A DNA stretch of 30,489 nucleotides from NCBI GenBank assembly GCA_032718475.1, contig JAUCBJ010001427.1:1-30489 (forward strand), in the 5' to 3' direction. The notes under the pieces were generated by a model, which had not been told where the DNA came from, did not search any database, and saw only the letters and a list, made by a program, of their open reading frames with translations. Position 1 is the stretch's first letter. Every line of letters starts with the position of its first letter. The stretch comes from Nemertoderma westbladi (taxonomy: Eukaryota; Xenacoelomorpha; Nemertodermatida; Nemertodermatidae). Shown piece after piece: positions 1 to 8,835 of the stretch. The translations under genes and the position numbers were made by a program.

Positions 1-11
1 TATAGTGGTTA

Positions 12-19
12 ACAGTGGT
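12..19. repeat. Left 8-bp target site duplication of the hAT element
   Basis: ACAGTGGT lies directly outside the left inverted repeat and matches 2159-2166 exactly. The right copy runs into a short GGT-rich stretch, so part of the match could be chance, but all eight bases agree. Confidence 0.8.
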
Positions 20-744
20 CATGGCCGGCGCCAGGATTTTTCTTGGGGGGTGCAGATGTTGAAAAAGCGGACCTTTTTTGTTACCATCGAAACAAAATAT
101 TACACATTGCTGCATTGCACCGGTATCAGTTTAGGCCGCTAACCTAGAAAATTTTACTCTTTGTATCAGATAGTTAGAAAAAGTTAGAGTGAACCTATTA
201 AATGATACTAAATTATGGACGCAATAAAAATTCATCCCTCTCCAGGGGAAATTCCGACACAAATAAAGTCTGATTACTCTCAAAAATAAAACTGTAAACT
301 GTACTATTGTGTTTAGTTTATTGTTTTGGTTAAAATAACGTGCCACTGTAACCTGCTCCTTTCTCTAAATTGAGAATTTAACATTGAGGCGGGACATGAA
401 TTCGCCAAGGCAGGTTTTGCGTTTCCCTCCTGTCTCCAACGAAGTATTTTGATTTTGATATAATAAACCCACCAGTATTCTAACTTATACTGTGAAATAC
501 TTCTAACACATTCAAATTAATAAATTTAAAAAATACTTAAAAATCTTACTTAAAAAATATTTAATTAAACAATAAAACAACCTAGACTTTAATTTGGTTG
601 AACAAATGGTTGATTACTGCAGACTGCTACCGGAATATTGGATGGAGTGAGTAAAACGGAATAGATGATTTTAATTAGATCGGATTTTAATCAACCTTGA
701 TTTAACCCTATCTGGCCCGGGCTATTTTACAACGTAATTGGCCC

Positions 745-761
745 GGGGGGGGGGGGGGGGG
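745..761 (+). repeat. Poly-G tract (17 G)
   Basis: An uninterrupted run of 17 G inside the hAT element, preceded by two GGCCCGGG-like palindromes (714-721 and 740-747). It could form a G-quadruplex. Confidence 0.95.
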
Positions 762-789
762 TCATTTTAGATCTTGGCTCAAAAATTAC

Positions 790-1262
790 AATTTTGATGG
801 TATAAGGGTTTACGAGCTCGCTGGTCACGATGAAACTTGTTTAAAATATTTTCTGGCGATGCAACCATCATTTTTGGTGCTATTGTGGTCCCCCAGGACG
901 AAACGTAAGTAAAAAAAAATATAAAATTAACAAATTTGTGTTTGTTTTGATAATTCTGAATGTATACGGGTTTTCGAGGTCGCTGATCACGATGAAACTA
1001 GTTATAAATATTTATGGTAATTCAAACCCAATTTTGGTGCTATTCTGGTGCCCCAGAACGAAAAGTACAAGTAGCACAAAATTTTAAATTGTAAAATTTT
1101 GCCTTTGGTTGGGTAATTCTGAGGCTATACTGTTTTTCAAGGTCGCTGATCACGATACAACTCGTTAAAAATCATTCGTGGTAACAAACTATCATTTTTG
1201 ATCCTTGTCTGGTGGTACGAAAAATACAAGTAGCAAAAATTTTCAAATGGCAAAAATCGAAT
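790..1262 (+). repeat. Diverged ~163-bp tandem repeat, about three units
   Basis: Anchors GCTGGTCACGATGAAAC (~820), GCTGATCACGATGAAAC (~983) and GCTGATCACGATACAAC (~1145) recur at 163- and 162-bp spacing. Each is followed by TTTTTGGTGCTATT-like and CAGAACGAAA-like blocks in the same order. The units are well diverged, so the repeat is old. It lies inside the hAT element. Confidence 0.85.
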
Positions 1263-1263
1263 T

Positions 1264-1334
1264 TGGTTGGATAATTATTAGTATTATTATAATAGTATTA
1301 TTAGTATTATTATAACAGTATTATTAGTATTACA
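1264..1334 (+). repeat. AT-rich microsatellite (ATTATTAGT type)
   Basis: Imperfect iterations of TATTATTAGTATTATTATAA next to the ~163-bp repeat. Low-complexity sequence with no coding content. Confidence 0.8.
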
Positions 1335-1358
1335 CGAAAATCGTCAATACCATAAACA

Positions 1359-1577
1359 CTAAATGAGGGGAAGTTCCAGGCGCATCCTTCGTGTTTGCTT
1401 CCTAGCAAACACATCCACAGCGCTGGAGATATTGAAATTAAAGTCATAATGTATTGCGAGAACGGCCAGATTGGACAGCCTCTCAGAAAGCATTGTTTTA
1501 CGGTTGAAAGTGTCCAGACGTCTAGCTGCTGAGAAGCTACGCTCACATTCCGAGGAGGTCACAGGCAAGGTACATAC
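1359..1577 (-). pseudogene. hAT transposase C-terminal (dimerisation, hATC) remnant
   Basis: Minus-strand translation gives TLPVTSSECERSFSAARRL, followed about 20 residues later by LSNLAVLAIHYDF and then VFARKQTRRM before a stop. This is the usual hATC pattern: (T)LPVTSxxCERSFSxLRRLKT, a short helix, then RLxxLAxLxIHxD and a DxFAxKxxRR-type end. The domain holds the transposase dimer together. Upstream (above 1577) the frame runs into a low-complexity GGTTACGGT-type stretch and no DDE or BED-finger sequence can be read. This is therefore a C-terminal fragment of a transposase inside the hAT element, not a working gene. Recognition rests on motif memory, not a search. Confidence 0.85.
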
Positions 1578-2158
1578 CGGTTACGGTTGGCGGTTACGGT
1601 ACCGTACCCATGCAGGATGCAGCTAAACTTAGATTTTAGGCAATTGCATCTTACAGCCTATAATAATTCAAGAAAATCGGCTGATTATAACAAAATCAAA
1701 CCAGCTATTTAGTATAAAAGTATACAGGAAGTAGGACAGTACTGGTGGTCTGGTATTGCTACCAGTAGTATACTAAGGTTGAATTGAATTGCCGACCTAT
1801 TGTCTGTTAGTTGCTTGTTGCTGCTACCTGTACTAAACACTAAACCGAAAGTAAATGACCTAAACATTGAAAATATATAAATAACTTGCAGGTAATGTAA
1901 TAGAGGTGTAGTGTGTAGTGGTATCGGTATGATGTTCACTCTTGACAGCAAGTAATACCATAACACCCACTAATATAAATGGACAGAAATCTCATTAGAA
2001 TAAGATTCAAGTGACTGTGTGTTCTTTTGGTTTAATAATTACACAAAAAATTTTGTATTCGTCCACAATGAAAATATACTATTCGTCCAATTGCGGACCT
2101 TTTCTCACTTTTTGGGGGGTGCAGCTGCACCCCTTGCACCCCATTGGCGCCGGCCATG

Positions 2159-2166
2159 ACAGTGGT
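2159..2166. repeat. Right 8-bp target site duplication of the hAT element
   Basis: ACAGTGGT directly abuts the right inverted repeat ending at 2158 and matches 12-19. Confidence 0.8.
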
Positions 2167-3048
2167 GGTGGTGGTTCAATATCAGCTGTAGTCACTATCG
2201 TCGTGGTGGTGTCAACGTTGGTTGTCTCCTCTCTAGCAACCACTGAACCAGGGGGGCTATGAATAGTGGACATTATTTGTTAGCGATTATAAATATTTCG
2301 CAGGTCTGCCAAAATTAATTAATTTAATTAAATTTTTCAGATTTTTACACGGATTTTTTTTAAAGTATTTATTTGTATAAACTTAAGTTACCCTCTTGAC
2401 TGGCAATCTGAAAAAATAACTTTATATTTAATTAAATGTAATAAATTTGTTAGTGATACGCCACAAATGCATATCACTTATGTTATCAATAGGGGGATTA
2501 GAGACAATATTTAGATAATAAATTGTCTGGCTAGCTAAACCTGAATGTTGCCTAGACTTAGCTATACAATGTGTGTAATATTATATAGAAACGAAAATAT
2601 AGCATTAGCTTTAAAACTAATCTATTGTTGTCGGTGGTGCCTCCTACAATAGAAAAAGAGTCAGAATATAAATTATATACCTAACTTTCAAAAAGAAAAT
2701 TAAGATCATAAAAAGTTGCAAATTATACTTTACGGGATTCAGACCTGACCCCGGTCCTAAAAGGGGCCTGGTTTACTAGTAAACACGTAGTAAATCAGGA
2801 TAATCGTAGCGGTACCTTCTTACCCTCCGGCGATCGCGTGGAATGTAATATCCTCTTGCAGACCAATCTGGCCCAAAAGGAGTCCTAGCCCAATCAGATC
2901 TCCGGTCCCCGAGACCGGTTCGTAGTGATTTGGGACCACCGAACAAGGAAGGAGAAGGTAGGACTAAACGCTTGAGAGGCTAGGAAAATGAAGCAAAAAT
3001 ACAGCCTACAGTACCGATTGCACCACAATCAATAGCATAAGGTGATAC
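2167..3048. other. Intergenic stretch with no gene recognised
   Basis: Mostly AT-rich. A GC-richer island spans about 2740-2950 and contains a short hairpin, CCGGTC (2902-2907) with GACCGG (2913-2918). I looked for tRNA, 5S and snRNA signatures in the island and could not support any. The LTR retrotransposon inserted at the right edge. Confidence 0.6.
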
Positions 3049-3053
3049 TTAGC
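3049..3053. repeat. Left 5-bp target site duplication (TTAGC)
   Basis: TTAGC abuts the 5' LTR and is repeated exactly at 7625-7629. Five bases is the length expected of Ty3/gypsy and BEL integrases. Confidence 0.95.
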
Positions 3054-3311
3054 TGTTGGGAAATTGTGTGAGACATATAGTAGGCCATGCCACTGGGATA
3101 GTACGGTAGTACAAGAAAGGAAAAACTACAGTACAGTACTAGTGCTGCTGTATCAGGTGTAGGCCTACCGGTTGGACAGGTACGGTAGGTAGGAGGTTGT
3201 GCAGTTGTCAGTTGTGTTAGGTCTGTGTGCAGTTCTGTAACTTGACTGTCAGCTATTATACTATATTATTGAGTTACTGGATTATCAATAACTGTTTATA
3301 TATCTTCAACA
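3054..3311 (+). repeat. 5' LTR (258 bp)
   Basis: Begins TGTTG and ends CAACA, giving a 5-bp terminal inverted repeat with the canonical TG...CA ends. By eye it is identical to 7367-7624 along its whole length. It should hold the promoter. A TATA-like stretch (TATACTATATTATT) lies in its last third, but the transcription start cannot be placed. Confidence 0.97.
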
Positions 3312-3354
3312 AGTTAACCGGGCTATACTGATCTATTGTTTAACCTAAATCGTT
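3312..3354 (+). promoter_or_regulatory. Leader with expected primer-binding position
   Basis: The 43 bases between the 5' LTR and the gag start codon begin AGTTAACCGGGC. A usual primer-binding site starts TGG within a few bases of the LTR, matching the tRNA CCA end. None is seen here. Confidence 0.6.
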
Positions 3355-4311
3355 ATGGCGCCAAAATTATCGGATTACGTCGTTAAGTATGATGGAACTG
3401 GTGATCCCTGCTCGTGGATTGCAACGTTTGACGATACTTTCAATATTCTCAAAACGGAATCTAAACTAACGGAAGAGAGTCGAGTAACATATTTTCGTCT
3501 ATCGCTGACGGGAGCAGCTCATGATGTTATAAATCAGCTGGACGACGAGCAAAAGAATAACTACGATGAAGTTCGTGACCGATTGATCGAGGCGTTTGCT
3601 GATAATCCGTATCTAGCGTACGATAAGTTTAAAAGTCGGATATTAAAGAGTGATGAGTCTGCTGATGCGTTTCTAGCAGATTTGCGGAGGTTGCTATCAC
3701 TAATTACAAAGGATATAGATAGTCAATGTGCACAGGATATGTTAACGGCTCAGTTTGCGAATGGTTTACCTGAGAGCGTTAGGTCAGAAGTTAAAGCAAT
3801 GGCGAGCAGGAGAAATTGGACGGATTTATTGCAACAAGCTCGGCGTATACTGTCAGAGAGAGCCGGAAGTGGAAGAGATGGGATTGGGATTGGAGCTGCC
3901 GGTTTTGGGATTGGAGCTGCTGGTTTTCGTGGTGGGCCACACAGGGGAAGGGGATTTCGTCCCATTGTAAATAGCGGTGGTGTTGGTAGTAATGTTCAGT
4001 GTTACCGTTGTGGAACGTGGGGCCACTTGGCTCGGAATTGTTCAGTAGCTGATAGAGGTGGCACCGGTAATGATCGTTATGATGGTTTTCAAGCTAGAAA
4101 TAGTGGAAATGTCATCAGGTGTCACAATTGTGGAATGGAGGGTCATATTGCGAGAGGATGCCGTAACAGTACGAGACAAGGGTATACGAATGCGGTCTCC
4201 GGTAGCAATAATGCTTTGGCGGCATCATCGTGGCGGCAACCTTCGGGAAACGGAATGGGGGATTCATCGCAGCCAATGGATGTTTCCCCCACAACGGGAA
4301 TCTCCCATTAG
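3355..4311 (+). CDS. gag: Gag polyprotein (capsid and nucleocapsid)
   Basis: A 318-residue frame opening at the first ATG after the LTR and closing with TAG at 4309-4311. Residues about 8-170 are helical and look like a retrotransposon capsid: a conserved W at 21, then YFRLSLTGAAHD, and a long amphipathic stretch up to LLQQARRILSERA. Residues 171-205 are Gly/Arg rich (GIGIGAAGF repeated). Two CCHC zinc knuckles follow: C216-C219-H224-C229 and C256-C259-H264-C269, both CX2CX4HX4C, which bind the element's RNA. Gag builds the cytoplasmic virus-like particle. The 3' end overlaps pol by about 80 bases in a different register, with a slip site at 4245. The frame is intact with no internal stop. 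Confidence 0.93.
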   Translation: MAPKLSDYVVKYDGTGDPCSWIATFDDTFNILKTESKLTEESRVTYFRLSLTGAAHDVINQLDDEQKNNYDEVRDRLIEAFADNPYLAYDKFKSRILKSDESADAFLADLRRLLSLITKDIDSQCAQDMLTAQFANGLPESVRSEVKAMASRRNWTDLLQQARRILSERAGSGRDGIGIGAAGFGIGAAGFRGGPHRGRGFRPIVNSGGVGSNVQCYRCGTWGHLARNCSVADRGGTGNDRYDGFQARNSGNVIRCHNCGMEGHIARGCRNSTRQGYTNAVSGSNNALAASSWRQPSGNGMGDSSQPMDVSPTTGISH

Positions 4312-7300
4312 TTGGCATTCAACTTGAAGGAATGAATATAGTCATTCCCGCATTGGTTGACACTGGCTGCTCGAGATGTTTAGTGTCAAAACTATGGTGT
4401 CAACAAAATGGAATAGAAGTGAAAAAATGTATTAGATCATCTGAAATTACGATGTTAGACGGTGAATCGCATTGTGGAGTGATAGGAGAGGTTGAATTAA
4501 CATTCGTTGCCATTAATTCAATTGAATTCCTTTTTACATGGCCAGTATTGGTGGTAGAAAAATTGTTGGGTGAAGGGGCAGTAATGTTAGGAATCGATGT
4601 GGTCCGACATATTGGATCTGAAACGTTGTCTCCAATCATATTTGGTTGTGTAGGGGCTGAGGTTAAACAGCTAGATATTGAAGAGAAGGAACAAGTCAAT
4701 ATCGAAGTATCACTAACTAAGAAAATAGCACCCAATCAGTCCGATATTATTATAGAAGATTCAGACTTTCGCGTAGTATATGATGGAAAAAATTGGACTG
4801 CAGAGTGGAAGTGGAAAGACGGAACACCACCTCAGCTTAATAATCAAATGACTGAGTATCGCATACGACCAGAGCACACCGAATTATATAAAGCTGCTAT
4901 GGAAGAGTGGATCGAGCGAGAATGGATAGTTCCATACTCTCCGGAAATTCATGGAGAAGTCAAGGGAACCATCCCAATCATGGCAAAATATGAGGAGAAA
5001 AAACAACGAATAAGGCCGATCTTAGATTATAGAGAACTGAATTCTCATGTCGTCAATGCACCTGGTCGTGAAGCTGCTGCCTGCAATGAAAAATTAAGAG
5101 TCTGGCGGAGGATGGGAGAACAAACCGCTGTAATCGATCTTCGTTGGGCATATATGCAAATTCATATTAAAGAAGAACTACGATCATACCAAACTGTTGT
5201 ATATGAAGGAAAGCGATATGTCGTTACTAGGATGGGATTTGGGTTGGGTCCTGGTCCAAAGATTATGGACCGTATTGTTGAAGGAGTTTTAAAGAAAGAT
5301 GAAAAGGTTCAAAGTTCCACAGATAACTTCAGAGACGATGTATATGTAAACACGAATAAAATACCTACAGAGGCTGTAAGGGGTCACCTGAAAGATTATG
5401 GGTTAATTTCAAAAGACGCTGAACCAGTAATAAATGGATGTAAGGTTCTCGGTCTAGAAATTTGTGGAAATGAACAAAACAATAAATTGTATTGGAGACG
5501 GAGTCAAAAGTTACCAGAAGTTCCAGAAAAAACCACTAGGAGAGAGTTACATTCGATATGTGGACAGCTTCGGGGACACTATCCTGTGGGAGGATGGTTA
5601 AGACCAGCATGTGCATGGTTACAACACTGTAGTGCGGGCGTAACATGGGACAGTTATATAGGCGATGGTTTACAACAATTGGTTAATGAAACGATCGATA
5701 ATGTATGTCACAATGATCCTGTAAAAGGAGAGTGGGTTGTTCGTACTACAGATCACGCAGATATATGGACTGATGCCAGCTCAATTGCAAAGGGAGCATT
5801 GATAAAGATAGACGGAGTTGTAGTTGAAGACAGATCATGGCTTCGCAAAGAAAGTGACAACCAACACATAAATGTATCAGAACTAGATGCGGTTATTGAG
5901 GGAATTAACATGGCAGTGGATTGGAACATAAAAGTAGTTAATCTCTTTATTGATTCATCAACCGTGTATAGCTGGGTGAATGCTGTTATTTTCGACACAC
6001 ACAGAATTCGAACTAAAGGTCAGGCGAGAAAGCTCATTGAGCGTCGATTGGATATACTGAGCGAGATCATAGTAGAATATAAATTAAAAATCTGGCCGCA
6101 TCGGGTTGAATCAGCGAAAAATTTATCGGACACGTTAACTAGAATTCCATCACATTGGTTGAAATTTGGCCGTGATAAGGATGTAAAAGAAACCAATAAT
6201 GATGCATTCGCTGCAATGGGAGATATACAGGAATTGAATGTAAACAATCGTCAGCGTGTTACATATTTACACAAATTAGCGCACCAAGGTGTAGACAGAA
6301 CCATGCAGTTATGTAACGTTGATAGAGAATTAAATTCTAGAACTGTGCCAAAGAAGTTAGTGAATGAAATATGCACAGAATGTGATCAATGCAATAGCAT
6401 AGACCCTAATCCTGTTTTTGTAGAAAAAGGGACCACGAAAGTTGACGAACCCTGGTATAGAAATTCGATTGACTTCACAGAGTATAATCAACGAAAATAC
6501 TTAACAATACTGGACTGTGGGTCAAATTATGCATTGTGTCGTGGGGCTAAGGATGAAACGGCTGCAACTGTAATTGCACAACTTCAACAGATTTTTTGCG
6601 AGATGGGACCACCCCATGAAGTTCTCTGTGATAATGGTCCTGCTTTTAGAAGCACTGAATTCGATATATTTTTACGAAAATGGGAAGTGAAACGGATCCC
6701 TTCATGCGCCTACCGTCCGAAAGGGAATCCTGTAGAACGCATGCATCGGACAATCAAACGATGGTCGGCAAGATCCGGAAAAGAATTGGAACAATCCTGT
6801 TTCTGGTACAATAACACTTGTGGAAGGAGTGAAGAGCAAACTCCAGCTCAGAAGCTCTTTGGTGGATTGTCAAAACGAAAGATGAAGCTACCTAGTGTGA
6901 CAGAAATATCGCAACCCAAAGAAGATGTCGATTGTAGGTCAAGCGGAAATATAAAAGTTGGGGACTACGTATTCGTGAAACCAGATTCACATGTGAAATG
7001 CACCGTGAGATGGAAGGGACCTCATAGAGTCGATCAAGTACAGGAACGTTCAGTGATAGTGAAAGGAATACGCCGACACCTTCAAGATGTTAGAAAGTCG
7101 ATGAAAGTTTCGCATGCAGAAAATCAGGTTGAGTCAGCATTAAATATGAATAATGAAATTGAAAGGGTAATTGATATCGAATCGGAAACGGAGGTTGATA
7201 GTACAGATGATGAAACATCATACGATGAAATAGACCCTACAGATGATGAAGATGAGATACCAATAGGGGTTGCTCCACCCACGGTCATTACGCGTTCAGG

Positions 7301-7343
7301 CCGAATGTCTAGGCCCCCAAAGCGATATGGATTTGAAAACTAA
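4230..7343 (+). CDS. pol: Pol polyprotein: protease, reverse transcriptase, RNase H, integrase
   Basis: A 1037-codon open frame. It has no ATG in the gag overlap (it opens on GTG at 4230; the first ATG is at 4332), so it is probably reached by -1 frameshifting. Residue numbers count from 4230. Protease: DTG at 44-46. Reverse transcriptase: DYRELN ~266-271, catalytic D303 in VIDLRWAY, and D369-D370 in FRDDVYV. RNase H: D515 in DIWTDAS, E551, D575 and a late D634. Integrase: zinc motif H681, H685, C715, C718; catalytic D748, D801, E836 (34 residues between the last two). A GPY-like stretch, RWKGPHRV, lies at ~927-934. The acidic tail ends in TRSGRMSRPPKRY. FRDD replaces the usual YxDD/FxDD with an odd Arg, and the LDL..GYHQI block is altered, so this is a divergent lineage. 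The product should process itself, copy the RNA and integrate the DNA. Confidence 0.93.
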   Translation: MAATFGKRNGGFIAANGCFPHNGNLPLVGIQLEGMNIVIPALVDTGCSRCLVSKLWCQQNGIEVKKCIRSSEITMLDGESHCGVIGEVELTFVAINSIEFLFTWPVLVVEKLLGEGAVMLGIDVVRHIGSETLSPIIFGCVGAEVKQLDIEEKEQVNIEVSLTKKIAPNQSDIIIEDSDFRVVYDGKNWTAEWKWKDGTPPQLNNQMTEYRIRPEHTELYKAAMEEWIEREWIVPYSPEIHGEVKGTIPIMAKYEEKKQRIRPILDYRELNSHVVNAPGREAAACNEKLRVWRRMGEQTAVIDLRWAYMQIHIKEELRSYQTVVYEGKRYVVTRMGFGLGPGPKIMDRIVEGVLKKDEKVQSSTDNFRDDVYVNTNKIPTEAVRGHLKDYGLISKDAEPVINGCKVLGLEICGNEQNNKLYWRRSQKLPEVPEKTTRRELHSICGQLRGHYPVGGWLRPACAWLQHCSAGVTWDSYIGDGLQQLVNETIDNVCHNDPVKGEWVVRTTDHADIWTDASSIAKGALIKIDGVVVEDRSWLRKESDNQHINVSELDAVIEGINMAVDWNIKVVNLFIDSSTVYSWVNAVIFDTHRIRTKGQARKLIERRLDILSEIIVEYKLKIWPHRVESAKNLSDTLTRIPSHWLKFGRDKDVKETNNDAFAAMGDIQELNVNNRQRVTYLHKLAHQGVDRTMQLCNVDRELNSRTVPKKLVNEICTECDQCNSIDPNPVFVEKGTTKVDEPWYRNSIDFTEYNQRKYLTILDCGSNYALCRGAKDETAATVIAQLQQIFCEMGPPHEVLCDNGPAFRSTEFDIFLRKWEVKRIPSCAYRPKGNPVERMHRTIKRWSARSGKELEQSCFWYNNTCGRSEEQTPAQKLFGGLSKRKMKLPSVTEISQPKEDVDCRSSGNIKVGDYVFVKPDSHVKCTVRWKGPHRVDQVQERSVIVKGIRRHLQDVRKSMKVSHAENQVESALNMNNEIERVIDIESETEVDSTDDETSYDEIDPTDDEDEIPIGVAPPTVITRSGRMSRPPKRYGFEN
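4245..4316 (+). promoter_or_regulatory. Predicted -1 frameshift signal between gag and pol
   Basis: GGGAAAC at 4245-4251 is in the correct gag register (G GGA AAC) for tandem -1 slippage. This heptamer is known from some retroviral gag junctions. Four bases downstream, TGGGGGA (4256-4262) can pair perfectly with TCCCCCA (4285-4291). Loop bases GCCAA (4272-4276) can pair with TTGGC (4312-4316), giving a possible H-type pseudoknot. After slippage the next codon is CGG at 4251, in the pol register. Pairing was found by eye; no folding energy was calculated. Confidence 0.8.
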
Positions 7344-7358
7344 AAAGTTTATAAAACT

Positions 7359-7366
7359 GTGGGAGG
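7359..7366 (+). promoter_or_regulatory. Short polypurine tract
   Basis: GTGGGAGG sits directly before the 3' LTR, where the plus-strand DNA primer is made. The purine run is only six bases (GGGAGG), short for this role. Confidence 0.65.
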
Positions 7367-7624
7367 TGTTGGGAAATTGTGTGAGACATATAGTAGGCCA
7401 TGCCACTGGGATAGTACGGTAGTACAAGAAAGGAAAAACTACAGTACAGTACTAGTGCTGCTGTATCAGGTGTAGGCCTACCGGTTGGACAGGTACGGTA
7501 GGTAGGAGGTTGTGCAGTTGTCAGTTGTGTTAGGTCTGTGTGCAGTTCTGTAACTTGACTGTCAGCTATTATACTATATTATTGAGTTACTGGATTATCA
7601 ATAACTGTTTATATATCTTCAACA
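7367..7624 (+). repeat. 3' LTR (258 bp)
   Basis: TGTTG...CAACA ends, the same length as the 5' LTR, and no difference seen when read side by side. It provides the 3' end of the genomic RNA. Confidence 0.97.
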
Positions 7625-7629
7625 TTAGC
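7625..7629. repeat. Right 5-bp target site duplication (TTAGC)
   Basis: TTAGC immediately follows the 3' LTR and matches 3049-3053. Confidence 0.95.
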
Positions 7630-7694
7630 CAGTTTCCTTTTCGTCTCAGTTTGTAGATGACTTTCGAAACAGAACGAGTTTGAGGAAGAGTTAA

Positions 7695-7979
7695 GCGTTG
7701 AGAAACAGCGTTGAGAAACAGCGTTGAGAAACAGCGTTGAGAAACAGCGTTGAGAAACAGCGATGAGAAACAGCGATGAGAAACAGCGTTGAGAAACAGC
7801 GTTGAGAAACAGCGTTGAGAAACAGCGTTAAGAAACAGCGTTGAGAAACAGCGTTGAGAAACAGCGTTGAGAAACAGCGTTGAGAAACAGTGATGAGAAA
7901 CAACGATGAGAAACAGCGATGAGAAACAGCGTTGAGAAACAGCGTTGAGAAACAGCGTTGAGAAACAGCGCTGAGAAAA
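7695..7979. repeat. 13-bp minisatellite, about 22 copies
   Basis: Unit GCGTTGAGAAACA with variants GCGATGAGAAACA, GTGATGAGAAACA and ACGATGAGAAACA. It starts 70 bases beyond the LTR element. Long minus-strand frames through it are a product of the short repeat, not a gene. Confidence 0.95.
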
Positions 7980-8835
7980 TTGAACACTTATCCGCATTCA
8001 ACTATTTCTTACTATACACAATTCCGGGTGTAATCCGGGCTCCTTTACTAAGTGTTGCGGGAAGTGTCAACTTATGCAGGGGATTAGTTCGTTAGTGGAT
8101 ACATTGTCTTTATACGCAGTTTCAGTTAGTACCAATAAAACAAGAGTTAATAATGCTTAGAACAATAAAACTGTATATTTTAATGTTACAGTAGTTGCAA
8201 TATTGATAGATTAACCGTGATAAATAAACTGGTAAGAAATAGTAGCCACTTTGAGGAGTGGTACTTGCCTGGGAACTAAATAATATACCGTTAGTCCTAA
8301 AATCATCTACAACAATTATGTTATATAAACTCAGCTTTAAATACTGGTAAACCAATAATGAATCCAATTTAAGCATTTAACCAATCACAGGGCGAGGAAT
8401 CGCACTGTGCAAATAGAACCAACAACAGTAAGCTGACATTGTAGTTAACTGTTCATTATGAAGCCTAACACAGATAAAACTGTAGCCATGGTTACCGTTT
8501 ACCGTTCAGTGTATAAGTAAAGGGCCATTAAGGTGGTTCTTAAATTCAATGCGCCGCAAATTTCCTTATTATGAATATAGATTGATAATTCAACAACCGG
8601 ATTCGTGTACAGATTTTATTTGGATTTCATTAGGAATTTACTTCGAAATCGAAGCTACTTTGTTGATGTCTGGAATCTGGTACTGACTCAGACTTTGCTT
8701 GTGCTGATCTATTTCTTCTCTATCCTGTTAATCATGAAATTGTGTTGAATGGACTACACTCGGCCTAACGTTTGTGTAGTGTTCAGATCGTAGAGGTATG
8801 GTTATCGATGAAAGATTACACTCCCCCTTATTGTA
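7980..8835. other. Intergenic, no gene recognised
   Basis: AT-rich unique-looking sequence. Short frames are present but none shows a domain or motif that I recognise. Confidence 0.6.

Larger units (their letters stand above)
20..2158 (-). mobile_element. Degenerate hAT-superfamily DNA transposon
   Basis: The ends are perfect 14-bp inverted repeats, CATGGCCGGCGCCA at 20-33 and its reverse complement at 2145-2158. They are flanked by an exact 8-bp direct repeat, ACAGTGGT, at 12-19 and 2159-2166. An 8-bp target duplication is the hAT hallmark, and the minus strand inside carries a hAT transposase C-terminal remnant (1359-1577). The subterminal parts are rich in GGGGGGTGCAG-type palindromic sequence on both sides. 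No other transposase domain is readable, so the copy is dead and partly replaced by repeats: a poly-G run, a ~163-bp tandem repeat and an AT microsatellite. Strand is that of the transposase remnant. Superfamily is well supported; family is not assigned. Confidence 0.85.
3054..7624 (+). mobile_element. Complete LTR retrotransposon (Ty3/gypsy-like, divergent)
   Basis: A 4571-bp element with two 258-bp LTRs, a 5-bp target duplication (TTAGC at 3049-3053 and 7625-7629), gag, and a pol frame in the order protease, reverse transcriptase, RNase H, integrase. It is very compact: gag starts 43 bases after the 5' LTR and the pol stop lies 23 bases before the 3' LTR. The LTR copies read as identical and both frames are open, so insertion is recent and the copy may be functional. 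Domain order, CCHC gag fingers and a GPY-like integrase tail fit the Ty3/gypsy group. The reverse transcriptase motifs are atypical, so lineage is uncertain. No envelope frame is present. Confidence 0.95.

Noticed and set aside
131-346. Minus-strand 71-codon frame near the left end
   Set aside because: Lies in the non-coding end of the hAT element, has no motif and is of a length expected by chance.
2740-2950. Possible 5S rRNA, tRNA or SINE in a GC-richer island
   Set aside because: A short GGCCTGGTTTACTAGT resembles part of 5S, but the rest does not match. No A/B boxes or cloverleaf could be drawn.
4230-4332. Independent translation start for pol at 4230 (GTG) or 4332 (ATG)
   Set aside because: A GTG start is implausible here, and the ATG at 4332 lies only just before the protease and deep inside the message. 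The in-phase GGGAAAC signal explains expression better.
7587-7997. Minus-strand frames through the 13-bp repeat
   Set aside because: Produced by a 39-base translation cycle without stops. One frame also runs into the 3' LTR, so it mixes unrelated sequences.
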